A stretch of 21,078 bases of DNA from Trichosphaerium sp. ATCC 40318. Taxonomy: Eukaryota; Discosea; Flabellinia; Trichosidae. Below the pieces are notes generated by a model. That model had not been told where the DNA came from and made no database searches. It saw only the letters and a list, made by a program, of their open reading frames with translations. The translations under genes were made by a program, and so were the position numbers. This document shows, piece by piece, positions 7,227 through 14,405 of the stretch (positions are counted from its first letter, which is position 1; the number at the start of each line of letters is the position of its first letter). The stretch is taken from NCBI GenBank assembly GCA_038496445.1, contig JALMLS010000295.1:1-21078 (forward strand), written 5' to 3'.

Positions 7227-7233
7227 TAGGTTT

Positions 7234-7286
7234 ATAATATCAGCTTATGAAGAGGTGCGTCAAGTGTAACGTTACACTGTACACTT
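7234..7286 (-). promoter_or_regulatory. higBA promoter and operator
   Basis: Reading leftward, a -35 TTGACG (7258-7263) and -10 TATTAT (7234-7239) are 18 bases apart. A perfect 16-bp palindrome AGTGTAACGTTACACT at 7263-7278 touches the -35 box, and a further TACACTT at 7280-7286 mirrors AAGTGTA at 7262-7268. This is the expected place for a HigA-bound operator. The predicted transcript start falls within a few bases of the higB ATG at 7226. Confidence 0.65.
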
Positions 7287-7790
7287 ATTATTTACCCCCG
7301 TATCTGCCTTACACCCCTTCCCTGCCAAGTAATTTGTTGGGTGGGGTCGAAGGGAATTTTCCATCGCTTGGTAAGAACTAACCGATAGACCCTGAATTCC
7401 TTTTTTTGAAAGCTGGTAGCTTAAATTTCTCTGCTTTTCGGAGCCGCTTTCGCTTGAGTGTTCTTCTGGTGCACAGGGGGAAATGTCAAAAGCAGTAGCG
7501 TAGCGACTTTTGATATTTTCACATAGGTGACAGATGATAAACGTCGAAAGAGGCGTGAGGCATAGAAATTTTCTATCTGCTTTTTGGTGAGCGAGAGCGA
7601 GACAACTACTATAACTGATTTGCCTGCGCTGCGTTAGCAGCGCCGAATAGGCAAATTCCACTTATGTCAGGCGAAGCCTGTCCTTTTAAGGCTTTTCGCT
7701 ACGCTAGAAGCCCTTTCTTTTCTACTTATTACTTTTACTTCTTCTTAGTAGGGGGAATTTCTAAATTATTTCAATATGTTGCGCGTTTAG
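7287..7790. other. Hairpin-rich non-coding region before the iterons
   Basis: About 500 bases hold no credible gene but many inverted repeats. TCAAAAG/CTTTTGA lies at 7486-7492/7507-7513. GCGCTGC/GCAGCGC (7626-7632/7637-7643, four-base loop) is enclosed by TTTGCCT/AGGCAAA (7619-7625/7649-7655). CAGGC/GCCTG is at 7668-7680, and GGCTT/AAGCC at 7690-7712 is followed by T-rich sequence. TAGCGTAGCGA at 7496-7506 is the exact reverse complement of 7696-7706. The AT-rich, strand-biased run at about 7713-7790 next to the iterons is a plausible unwinding element. A structured RNA or origin-control region is possible. Confidence 0.5.
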
Positions 7791-7792
7791 AT

Positions 7793-8001
7793 ATAACATA
7801 TTGGTGCTTAACCGCTTACATATTGGGTGGTTCACGATAACGATTCGGGTGATTCGGCACTACATATTGGGTGGTTCACGATAACATATTGGGGAGGTCA
7901 ATTATAACATATTGGGTGAGATATAACATATTGGGTGATAGTTTTGGCATAGGTATAACAAATTGGGTGACTTGTTATGGCAAGACATAACATATTGGGT
8001 G
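7793..8001 (+). repeat. Iteron array of the replication origin (oriV)
   Basis: Nine direct repeats of ATAACATATTGGGTG or close variants lie ahead of the rep gene. Their TTGGG cores (TCGGG in the third) begin at 7801, 7823, 7845, 7867, 7889, 7912, 7931, 7963 and 7995. Spacing is 22 bases for the first four steps, then 23, 19, 32 and 32, so most sites face the same side of the helix. The third is degenerate but keeps its phase. Within the array, 7818-7841 is repeated exactly at 7862-7885. Iterons of this kind bind the Rep_3 initiator encoded just downstream. Confidence 0.92.
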
Positions 8002-8056
8002 GTTTGTTATGTCCCTGTGAGTGAATAGGTCGAATTTTCTTGTTCATCCTATAACT

Positions 8057-8116
8057 ATAACATAAATTGTGATTCATGTTATGGGTTGATAATCAACCTA
8101 TCACCCAATTTGTTAT
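8057..8116. promoter_or_regulatory. Inverted iteron-like operators at the rep start
   Basis: ATAACAT (8057-8063) is mirrored by ATGTTAT (8076-8082). GGTTGATAATCAACC at 8084-8098 is nearly palindromic. CACCCAATTTGTTAT at 8102-8116 is an iteron in reverse orientation, identical in reverse complement to the eighth iteron. The set ends nine bases before the rep ATG, so Rep bound here would block its own synthesis, as in other iteron plasmids. Confidence 0.65.
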
Positions 8117-8124
8117 GGCTAAAT

Positions 8125-9003
8125 ATGGATTATAAACCGCGCGAGAAAAGAGATTACGGCTCACTTGATGTTAAGCCCAACGCGGGTGAAATGATTAAGC
8201 CAGCCGAAACGATTGATATCGTCGGTGTCGAAAACCTCACCCTGCAAGATAAACGCGTTTGGAACGCCCTTATAGCAAACGCACACGGGCCAAACATGCG
8301 TGAGGTAGGCAGAGACTTCAAAATAGACTTAACGCCTCTACGGGCAAACCATAACGGCAATGAGCGCATAGAAGATACAATCGAACGGCTCATGAAGACG
8401 ATTGCAGTCTGCCACATGCCAAATGGCTCTGTGACGCGGTTTCAGCTTCTGGGCGGCAATAACATGGGTGACCCGATGCGCCCGCGTGGTGAGCTAACCT
8501 ACAGCTTTGATAAGCGCCTCACTGAGGTTTTAAGCTCGTCAATCAGCTTTGGTAAGCTGGAGCTATCGGTTATGGCCGCTTTCAACAGCAAGTACGCCCT
8601 CGCCCTTTATGAACACGTTGCCCGCCGCATCAATATGAAATCATATGCTGTGCAAGAATACACCGTTGATGAAGTGCGCGATATCTTAGGTGTTGGCCCA
8701 AAGCAGCTAAAGGCATTTGGCAATCTCAAGCAAAGGGCACTCGTCCCTGCCCTAGAAGAAGTCAATTATTGGGCTGATTTTCGCGTTGCTCTGTCTTACA
8801 AAAAAACAGGTCAGCGCGTGACGGGAATTTGTATGACTTGGCATTACAAAGACAGAGAAAGTCGCGCCAGAGCGAAGGCGGAGCTGGACAAGTCCCGCGA
8901 CGGTCGCAAGGCGAGAATGAAAAACATCACGGAAACAATCGTCATTTTGCAGGACGACCCGTTGCTTGGCTTAAACAGCGAGAGCTTGTTTGAGAACGAT
9001 TAG
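8125..9003 (+). CDS. repB: Plasmid replication initiator (Rep_3/RepB family)
   Basis: The 292-residue protein is an initiator of the Rep_3 (RepB) type, which binds iterons through two winged-helix domains and opens the origin. Visible marks include the N-terminal winged-helix core around residues 35-95 and the second-domain stretch SKYALALYEHVARRINMK (about 155-172), then YTVDEVRDILGVGPKQLKAFGNLKQRALVPALEEVN, read here only as the family's DNA-contacting region. The C-terminus is Arg/Lys/Glu-rich. I start at the ATG at 8125; a TTG at 8086 in frame would place operator DNA inside the gene. No clear ribosome-binding site is seen and an inverted iteron occupies that position, which fits autorepression. 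Confidence 0.9.
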   Translation: MDYKPREKRDYGSLDVKPNAGEMIKPAETIDIVGVENLTLQDKRVWNALIANAHGPNMREVGRDFKIDLTPLRANHNGNERIEDTIERLMKTIAVCHMPNGSVTRFQLLGGNNMGDPMRPRGELTYSFDKRLTEVLSSSISFGKLELSVMAAFNSKYALALYEHVARRINMKSYAVQEYTVDEVRDILGVGPKQLKAFGNLKQRALVPALEEVNYWADFRVALSYKKTGQRVTGICMTWHYKDRESRARAKAELDKSRDGRKARMKNITETIVILQDDPLLGLNSESLFEND

Positions 9004-9042
9004 GGCAAGTCAGCCTACCCTTTTAAATATTTCATATCACAC

Positions 9043-9147
9043 AAAACATTCGATAGTTTCGATACATTCAAAACTATCGAATGTTTTAATAGTTTTGTAA
9101 TTTTATAAAACTACGATAGAATCGAAACTAATGATTCAATCGAAAGT
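9043..9147. repeat. Repeat cluster ahead of parA, probable centromere and operator
   Basis: A perfect 17-bp inverted repeat (9043-9059 against 9071-9087, 11-base spacer) has the core ACATTCGATAGTTT. It is followed by TAGTTTT/AAAACTA at 9090-9096/9107-9113, TCGAAACTA at 9122-9130 and TCGAAAGT at 9140-9147. The shared element TAGTTTCGAT recurs on both strands and again beyond the par genes at 10070-10091. Such clusters next to small ParA operons act as partition sites and promoters' operators. Confidence 0.7.
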
Positions 9148-9153
9148 TACAAA

Positions 9154-9798
9154 ATGAAGATTACCGTTTACAGCGCAAAAGGCTCGGCAGGGAAAACGCC
9201 CATTGCCACCAATATTGCCCTTGATAGGGAATATGCCATTGGCACAAACGAGCAATTTCATGTCTTTGATAGCTTTATCCCAGACGACCGTCTGCTGGCG
9301 GTCGATTTAACCGAGGCATTTCCTGAAATTCCAGACGGTATTGATATCGTTTTTGATTTGGCTGGTGCTATTTCAGAGCATTCAAACAGCATTACAAGCG
9401 CTGTGCAGCAATCCGATTTGGTAATTGTGCCGATATTCAATGAAGTGAAATCACTTAATAGTGGCATCGGAACAATCCATGAAATTTCAAAATTCACCCA
9501 ATCAATTTTAGTGGTCGCGACTAAACTACAAAAACAAAGCGGTGAAATCTTCAAAGGCGATTGGACACAAAGCCGAGATTTTCAAAATGTCGCCGATGCG
9601 GTGAGGGCGAATATAGATTTTGACGTGCCTGTACTGCCACTAAAATTTTCAAAGGCGTTCGATGCAATTTTTGAAAAAGAGCAGCCCATCAGCCAAATCA
9701 TGGCCGAAGACCCGCTAGCTCGATACAATTATCGTGAAGTTTCCGCGCAATTTGACGACATTTATAAATATATCGACGGAGGCAAACATGCCGAGTAA
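9154..9798 (+). CDS. parA: ParA-family partition ATPase
   Basis: The 214-residue protein is a short ParA/Soj-type ATPase that moves plasmid copies to daughter cells along the nucleoid. The deviant Walker A is AKGSAGKT at residues 8-15, with the signature Lys9 and the P-loop Lys14. The Walker B-like IVFDLAG lies near residues 66-72. There is no N-terminal DNA-binding extension, so it belongs with the small ParA proteins (type Ib-like), where the partner protein represses the operon. A GAAAG ribosome-binding site lies at 9141-9145, inside the repeat cluster. It overlaps the next gene by 11 bases. Confidence 0.88.
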   Translation: MKITVYSAKGSAGKTPIATNIALDREYAIGTNEQFHVFDSFIPDDRLLAVDLTEAFPEIPDGIDIVFDLAGAISEHSNSITSAVQQSDLVIVPIFNEVKSLNSGIGTIHEISKFTQSILVVATKLQKQSGEIFKGDWTQSRDFQNVADAVRANIDFDVPVLPLKFSKAFDAIFEKEQPISQIMAEDPLARYNYREVSAQFDDIYKYIDGGKHAE

Positions 9799-10072
9799 AA
9801 ATGATTTATCTGCGCTGAAAAGTGCCACACAAAAGCCTGTAATACTGCCGTCGAACAATCCGCAGCCCGTTATTGAAACGCGAACCAACACGAGGAACAC
9901 GCAAAGTTCCAAAGTAGGGGGGCGTCCTGCAAAGCCAAAGGCAGAGAAACGGAGCTACAAGGTGGTTTTATCTCTAACAGAAGCAGAAGGGGAAAAGCTC
10001 TCTGATAGAGCAGGGTTGGCAGGTGATGCGACTTACCTTTACGCCAAACTCAAAGAATTAAAGATTATATAG
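9788..10072 (+). CDS. Small ParB/ParG-like DNA-binding partner of ParA
   Basis: This 94-residue protein begins at an ATG inside the last codons of parA (11-base overlap), the usual place for a centromere-binding partner. The first 55 residues are Ser/Asn/Pro/Thr-rich and disordered-looking, then comes a basic GGRPAKPKAEKRSYK stretch. The C-terminal 40 residues, with YKVVLSLTEAEGEKLSDRAG and a final helix, resemble a ribbon-helix-helix fold. A flexible N-tail with a C-terminal ribbon-helix-helix is the ParG-like layout, where the tail stimulates the ATPase. Family membership is inferred from layout, not from a recognised sequence match. An upstream in-frame ATG at 9734 would lie within parA and is rejected. 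Confidence 0.7.
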   Translation: MPSKNDLSALKSATQKPVILPSNNPQPVIETRTNTRNTQSSKVGGRPAKPKAEKRSYKVVLSLTEAEGEKLSDRAGLAGDATYLYAKLKELKII

Positions 10073-10091
10073 TTTCGATACACTCGAAACT
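10070..10091. repeat. Inverted repeat after the par operon
   Basis: AGTTTCGA (10071-10078) mirrors TCGAAACT (10084-10091) with a five-base spacer. The block starts on the stop codon of the ParA partner gene and closely resembles 9055-9075 in front of parA. It may be a second partition site; no T-run supports a terminator role. Confidence 0.55.
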
Positions 10092-10104
10092 CTCAAAATG
10101 CATT

Positions 10105-11523
10105 CTAATGCTCACGTTTCCGCACACGCCCTTTGCGTTTGCGTCCTTTTCGCGCTTCACGGTTAAATTCAGCACGTTGCTGGCCGTTTGAAGGCTCCTG
10201 AGCCGCTTTCGTCTCTTTGCGGGTGGATTGCGTCGCTTCGGCCACCTTGAACGCTCTGGTGCGCTCCTGCTTGCGAGTACGCCACATGCGTTGCAGTGCG
10301 GTTTTCTCGCCGTCCTGCTTGTCCTTCAAAAGCTGCCTGCGATTATCAAAATTCTGCCGCATGCGGGCAAGGGCGCTTTGTTGGTCAATCTTCACTTGTC
10401 CAATGGCCGCGTTAATATCGGCCTTCTGCTCGATGTTGGCTTTGCGCCATTCAGCATTATGCGCTCTGTCCAACTCGGCGCGTCTGGCTTTTGAGCTGAT
10501 TAGGAAATTAAACAGGCTGGTCGGCTTGCCTCCTTCTTCTCGGCCAAGTGCTTTTGAGGCAGAGGCGGCAGCAATGGCATTTTCGAGCTTGCCGAGCATA
10601 CGCTTCTCACGTTTCTCGAAGGCTTTGACTTCTCGATATTGCCGTTTGGCAATTTCCGAGCGCAAAGGCTTATGGTCGGCCTTTACATCAGCGATTGCCT
10701 TTTGAAACGGAGTAGGGGATGCGCCCCGATTGTAAACCGCTTTCTTTGCGTCCGCGTAGTCGCGTGAGTAGGCCTGCCACTCGTGCGAATGACGCGAATG
10801 CATCTTCTGGCCATAAGCGGCTAAATCCGCGTCCTTGGCCTTCTGTGCCTCTTTCAGCTTCAGAATATCATTATCGTTTGAATGACCAAGCACTTCAGCC
10901 TGGTCTTTCAAATGATAGGGCTTGTCGCCCTTGGCCGAGAAGCTCTCACCAAGGTCGCGGCGCTTCCAATTCTCAACGCGGTTTTCGCAATAAATCTGGC
11001 CGCGTTCCTGCTCGTAAGACATAGCCCATTTGGAAAGCCGTTCCTGATACTTCCACAAGTCCAGCATTTTGCCATGGTCGGGATTAACGCGGTTTATCAC
11101 CACATGCACATGCGGGTGCTTGGTGTCATTGTGCGCAATGATAGCGGCCTGATAGCCTTCCGCGCCAAGCGCACGAAGGCTCTCATCTGCCGCCCGCAAC
11201 ATTTCAGATTTGCTCAGGCGGTCTTTCTCGTCGGGATGCCAGCCGAGCGAATAATGAAAAACCACCTTATCGGATTTGTTGCCGGCTGCGGATTGTCCAG
11301 CCTCGCGCTTAAGCGCGTCCTGCTGGTTGGCCGTTGCCCGCATGATGCGATAAGCCAAGTCGGGATTGTCGGTCGCAAGATTCCGAAACTCCGTCCAGTC
11401 TACGCGCTCGGCTGTGTCATTCGCAGCCTGACCTTCAAGGCGCTTGTCGTGCTGTAAGTAGGCAAACACGCCCTTGAAACTCGTGCCAGTGGCGCGGCCT
11501 TTGGTGGCAGCTTTAGGTGTCAT
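10105..11523 (-). CDS. mobA: MobP-type relaxase
   Basis: The 472-residue protein is a relaxase that nicks one strand at oriT and stays bound to the 5' end for transfer. The N-terminal domain carries FKGVFAYLQHDK with Tyr22 as candidate nucleophile and the metal-binding HNDTKHPHVHVVINRVN near residues 131-147, with H131, H138 and H140, followed by HGKMLDLW. This three-His layout fits the relaxase/mobilization nuclease family of MobP plasmids. The C-terminal half is a long, highly charged Arg/Lys/Glu/Ala region, probably helical. The ATG at 11523 follows a GGGAG ribosome-binding site and overlaps the MobC gene by 11 bases; an earlier ATG in frame at 11619 would lie inside mobC. Confidence 0.9.
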   Translation of the reverse strand: MTPKAATKGRATGTSFKGVFAYLQHDKRLEGQAANDTAERVDWTEFRNLATDNPDLAYRIMRATANQQDALKREAGQSAAGNKSDKVVFHYSLGWHPDEKDRLSKSEMLRAADESLRALGAEGYQAAIIAHNDTKHPHVHVVINRVNPDHGKMLDLWKYQERLSKWAMSYEQERGQIYCENRVENWKRRDLGESFSAKGDKPYHLKDQAEVLGHSNDNDILKLKEAQKAKDADLAAYGQKMHSRHSHEWQAYSRDYADAKKAVYNRGASPTPFQKAIADVKADHKPLRSEIAKRQYREVKAFEKREKRMLGKLENAIAAASASKALGREEGGKPTSLFNFLISSKARRAELDRAHNAEWRKANIEQKADINAAIGQVKIDQQSALARMRQNFDNRRQLLKDKQDGEKTALQRMWRTRKQERTRAFKVAEATQSTRKETKAAQEPSNGQQRAEFNREARKGRKRKGRVRKREH

Positions 11524-11872
11524 AGGCCGCTCCCACTTTGGCAAGAACAGCGCGTAGCTCGGCCACCGCTTCATCCATGTCATGGGGAAGACCGTGGCCG
11601 CGATTAACACCCTTCGCAATCTGGTTCAGATTCACGCCAGTGCGGTTGAGTTCCAAAAGCATTTTGTCCTCAACAACGCTTGCGCGAGGAGCAACCTTGC
11701 GGCGGGTGGCAATCGAACGGATATATTCAGAAACGCTCAATCCTGCGGTCGCAGCTTGAGCTTCAATGAATGACATTTCTTCGGGATTAACGCGGATAGA
11801 GGGTAGGGCAAGTGTCCTTGCTTGCCCTGCTGCCTTCATAGGCCGTCCGCGTTTTTTACCTGTGTCAGTCAT
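11513..11872 (-). CDS. mobC: MobC-like relaxosome accessory protein
   Basis: The 119-residue protein resembles the MobC family, which binds oriT DNA and helps the relaxase open it. A basic KKRGRPMKAAGQ start is followed by a ribbon-helix-helix-like SIRVNPEEMSFIEAQAATAGLSVSEYIRSIA stretch read in parts, and then the family mark GVNLNQIAKGVN. The last residues are helical. I use the ATG at 11872; a TTG seven codons upstream is possible. The gene overlaps the relaxase gene and reads away from the candidate oriT. Confidence 0.85.
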   Translation of the reverse strand: MTDTGKKRGRPMKAAGQARTLALPSIRVNPEEMSFIEAQAATAGLSVSEYIRSIATRRKVAPRASVVEDKMLLELNRTGVNLNQIAKGVNRGHGLPHDMDEAVAELRAVLAKVGAAYDT

Positions 11873-12184
11873 GTCCGTTTCGTCAATTTCCAATTGGCGC
11901 TTCTAAGCTGGTTTGAAGGGGTGGCGCTAGACCCCTCACAAGATTTAATGCATCGCATTAAACCATCTTGCTACTAATATTACATAACATGCCGTAAATC
12001 ACCGCGTTATGCAAACAAAACCGTAATCCCGATACTGCGCTCCCGCTTTTTGCTAGACTGACCCATGCACCGTATCTGCACCACAAAAAGCAAAAAGCCT
12101 TCAATACCAGCCATGAAATGACTGTCTGCCGTTCCATTATTAAAAGCATATAGCGCCAAGATAATTTGACTTCCTCACAGCTCT
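11873..12184. other. oriT: Spacer between divergent transfer genes, candidate oriT
   Basis: This non-coding stretch lies upstream of mobC, where MobP/MobC plasmids usually have oriT. It contains two hairpins. AGGGGT (11917-11922) pairs with ACCCCT (11931-11936) over an eight-base loop. TTTAATGC (11944-11951) pairs with GCATTAAA (11955-11962) over three bases, with further AAGA/TCTT pairing outside. The nic site cannot be named: I see no clear match to the well-known IncP or IncQ nick sequences. Promoters for both arms should also lie here. Confidence 0.45.
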
Positions 12185-12391
12185 GTGACTCAATCAAAAC
12201 TGAAAAATAAGAATGTTGCTCGGCTCGCCAAAAGCAACCTGTGGCCTTCGGTCAATGTCACCTTCGACGCTTACCATCGGTCATTCAGAACCATGCTGAA
12301 AAGGGACGCTCCGCTCGTTGCCCTTGTCACCAGAACCATGAACGCCCGAAGCCGCTCAAGCGAAGACGACACCGAAAGCAACAAGGTTTAG
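12185..12391 (+). CDS. Possible small basic protein ahead of the coupling ATPase gene
   Basis: A 68-codon open frame starts with GTG and stops six bases before the VirD4-like gene. The product would be basic and hydrophilic, with many Lys, Arg and Ser residues and no motif I know. There is no good ribosome-binding site and the frame could be chance. In its favour are the tight spacing to the next gene and the lack of any competing gene. Confidence 0.3.
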   Translation: MTQSKLKNKNVARLAKSNLWPSVNVTFDAYHRSFRTMLKRDAPLVALVTRTMNARSRSSEDDTESNKV

Positions 12392-12397
12392 AAGTTT

Positions 12398-13930
12398 ATG
12401 AATGACGATGAAATGTTCGGTTTTGCCGATAAAGCCGCACTTAAACAATATAGCGAAACCTCATCATCATTCCTGCTTGGTAAAGCGCATCAAGACCACG
12501 GTACAAGTCTTCAACTTGGCATCAATGACGATAGACATTTATTTATCATAGCAGGTTCTCGTAGTGGCAAAGGCACGTCCATGATTATTCCCAATCTGCT
12601 ACATTGGCAGGGCGGTGTATTCTGCATCGACCCAAAGGGCGAGAATGCTGCAGTCACTGCGATAAGACGCGGGACAACCAAACAAGCGAAAGGGACGGGA
12701 ACAAGCGTTCGAAAATTCCTAGACCACAAAGTCGCGATTCTCGACCCTATGGGGGCAGTTAAAGGCGCGGCAAAAACCTACAAAACAAACTATGACCCAT
12801 TAAGCGATATTGATATCGGCAGCGATGATGAAGTCGGCCAAATCCTATCAATCGGTGAGGCCGTCGTCATGTCTGACAGTGAGGGAGAAACCCATTGGAC
12901 AGACAGTGCCCGTATCGTCTTCTGCGGCATCATTGAAGCTGTCATCCATACCGAAAAAAACAAAGCCAACCACACTCTAACTTTCTGTCGTTCAATTTAT
13001 CAACGTGGTCTTTCTGACTTTTATGAAGAAGAAAACGGACAGGGTGAAATAACACCCAAACGGCAAAGCGCGCTTGATTATCTAAGGAAATCCCCGAAAA
13101 CGGAAGGCGGGCTGGCTGTAGATGCGTTGACACTTCTTGAAGATGCTGGCGAAGATGAAAGTGGCTCATTCTCCACAACGCTTGCTCGACAACTACAATG
13201 GCTTTCTGACCCACGTATGCAGCGCCATTTACAAAATGACGGTTTTTCTCTCGCCAAAGCCGTTCGGGAAAACTGGTCAATTTATGTTTGTATTCCGCCC
13301 TCGCAAATTGCCCGCATGAAACGATGGATGCGCTGTCTTATACGCACGGGATTAGATGCAAAGATGCTTTCAAAAAAACAACATAAGGGGCAACAAACGC
13401 TGTTCTTGCTTGATGAGTTTTTTGCGCTTGGAAAAATGAGTGAGATAGAAAACTCTGCCGCTTATATGGCTGGCTATGGTATCAAACTTGTACCGGTTAT
13501 TCAAAACATCGGGCAAATAAAAGAACTTTATAAAAAGAATTGGGAAACCTTCCTCGGCAATGCAGGCGCAATTATCGCTTGGGGTTTGAATGACTTGGAC
13601 ACAGAAAACTATATTGCAGACCGTATCGGCAAAGCACTGACTTGGGAATTGTCGCAATCGGCTGGTTCAACCCGTACAGCAGGGCATTGGTTCAACGCAT
13701 CCAGCAATAAATCGACCAGCACGTCATTGCAGGAAAGGCAAATACGTCGTTCAAATGAAATTCATATGGATGGGGCGCGAGAAACAGGGCGGGCATATAT
13801 CATTCCTGCGGCATCCGCGCCATTTATGGTTATGCGACAAGAATATTTCGAGCGCTATCAAAGCGATAATATTTATGAGCCGATAGAGTTCATTGAGCAT
13901 TGGGAAGAACAATATGGCTCGCGCACCTAA
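12398..13930 (+). CDS. VirD4/TraG-like type IV coupling ATPase lacking membrane anchor
   Basis: The 510-residue protein is a coupling ATPase that docks the relaxase-DNA complex to a type IV secretion channel and helps pump the DNA. Walker A is GSRSGKGT at residues 53-60, followed by the family's IIPNLLHW and CIDPKGEN (76-83). Walker B is TLFLLDE at 334-340. VirD4/TraG/TrwB proteins normally carry two membrane helices before the ATPase domain and have Walker A past residue 100; here the P-loop is at 53 and no hydrophobic helix precedes it, although the gene has a normal ATG. The next two genes encode membrane proteins and overlap, which suggests an anchor supplied in trans. Confidence 0.88.
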   Translation: MNDDEMFGFADKAALKQYSETSSSFLLGKAHQDHGTSLQLGINDDRHLFIIAGSRSGKGTSMIIPNLLHWQGGVFCIDPKGENAAVTAIRRGTTKQAKGTGTSVRKFLDHKVAILDPMGAVKGAAKTYKTNYDPLSDIDIGSDDEVGQILSIGEAVVMSDSEGETHWTDSARIVFCGIIEAVIHTEKNKANHTLTFCRSIYQRGLSDFYEEENGQGEITPKRQSALDYLRKSPKTEGGLAVDALTLLEDAGEDESGSFSTTLARQLQWLSDPRMQRHLQNDGFSLAKAVRENWSIYVCIPPSQIARMKRWMRCLIRTGLDAKMLSKKQHKGQQTLFLLDEFFALGKMSEIENSAAYMAGYGIKLVPVIQNIGQIKELYKKNWETFLGNAGAIIAWGLNDLDTENYIADRIGKALTWELSQSAGSTRTAGHWFNASSNKSTSTSLQERQIRRSNEIHMDGARETGRAYIIPAASAPFMVMRQEYFERYQSDNIYEPIEFIEHWEEQYGSRT

Positions 13931-14405
13931 GCCTCCCAAAATTGATGATGATAAACCATTCCTACAATACGCCATCAAAACGGTCTTAAAATTTATCTTC
14001 ATCCTATGGCTTTTTAGCCAAGCCATGGGTTTCATATTTTACGCGCTCTATCACTATACACCGATACATTTTCGGGAATTCATGTTTCGTGATTATCTCG
14101 ATTTCTGGGATAGATGGGGCGATGATGTTATGCCCGACTGGACGATGTATATTCCCACATGGAAAAGCCCATACCTTTGGGCTATAATCATTTTTTTAAT
14201 TTCGATGCGTTTCTTGGCAAAACAGAAAAAGGCCACTCAACGCAATAGCTCGAGACAAAAATCATCTAGGCAAAATAAAAAATCAAGTCGGACAAAAAGT
14301 CAAAGAAAAGCACCGCCAGATGATGACGATTTTGACTTCGATGAATCTAAATTCAAAAGCAAAAAAAGTGCGTTTCACGCATTGAGAATTTGGCGCGATG
14401 AGTGA
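13914..14405 (+). CDS. Small two-pass membrane protein next to the coupling ATPase (second copy)
   Basis: Identical to the gene at 918-1409. In this copy the upstream ATPase gene is complete, so the 17-base overlap with its stop at 13930 and the 8-base overlap with the following ATG at 14398 can both be trusted. The three genes therefore form one rightward unit. Two hydrophobic segments and a long basic then acidic tail are predicted; the tail probably lies in the cytosol. Confidence 0.75.
   Translation: MARAPKPPKIDDDKPFLQYAIKTVLKFIFILWLFSQAMGFIFYALYHYTPIHFREFMFRDYLDFWDRWGDDVMPDWTMYIPTWKSPYLWAIIIFLISMRFLAKQKKATQRNSSRQKSSRQNKKSSRTKSQRKAPPDDDDFDFDESKFKSKKSAFHALRIWRDE

Larger units (their letters stand above)
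1..8085. repeat. First copy of the terminal overlap (assembly redundancy)
   Basis: Bases 1-8085 match 12993-21078 almost perfectly. The offset between copies is 12,992 at base 1, 12,993 after an indel near base 92, 12,996 after a 3-base indel near base 140, and 12,997 from about base 1427 to base 7475, then drifts to 12,993 by the end through small differences. Such a long terminal repeat in a plasmid-like contig is what an unpolished assembly of a circle gives. The three differences near base 1 are deletions in this copy, and two of them break frames that are open in the other copy. Confidence 0.93.

Noticed and set aside
7272-7661. A 129-codon leftward open frame
   Set aside because: It covers the hairpin region, has no ribosome-binding site or recognisable protein, and is disrupted by the indels in the other copy.
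7793-8001. CRISPR array
   Set aside because: Repeats are only about 15 bases with 4-17 base gaps, too short for spacers, and they sit in front of a Rep_3 gene with no cas genes; these are iterons.
8086-8124. Earlier TTG start for the rep gene
   Set aside because: It would place the palindrome and inverted iteron inside the coding region; the ATG at 8125 fits the family start better.
10217-11457. Several rightward open frames of 88-191 codons opposite the relaxase gene
   Set aside because: They are antisense frames in a relaxase with clear motifs; they show no family marks.
11958-12197. A 79-codon leftward open frame in the transfer spacer
   Set aside because: No ribosome-binding site, Cys/Trp-rich random-looking product, and it overlaps the candidate oriT and the opposite-strand frame.
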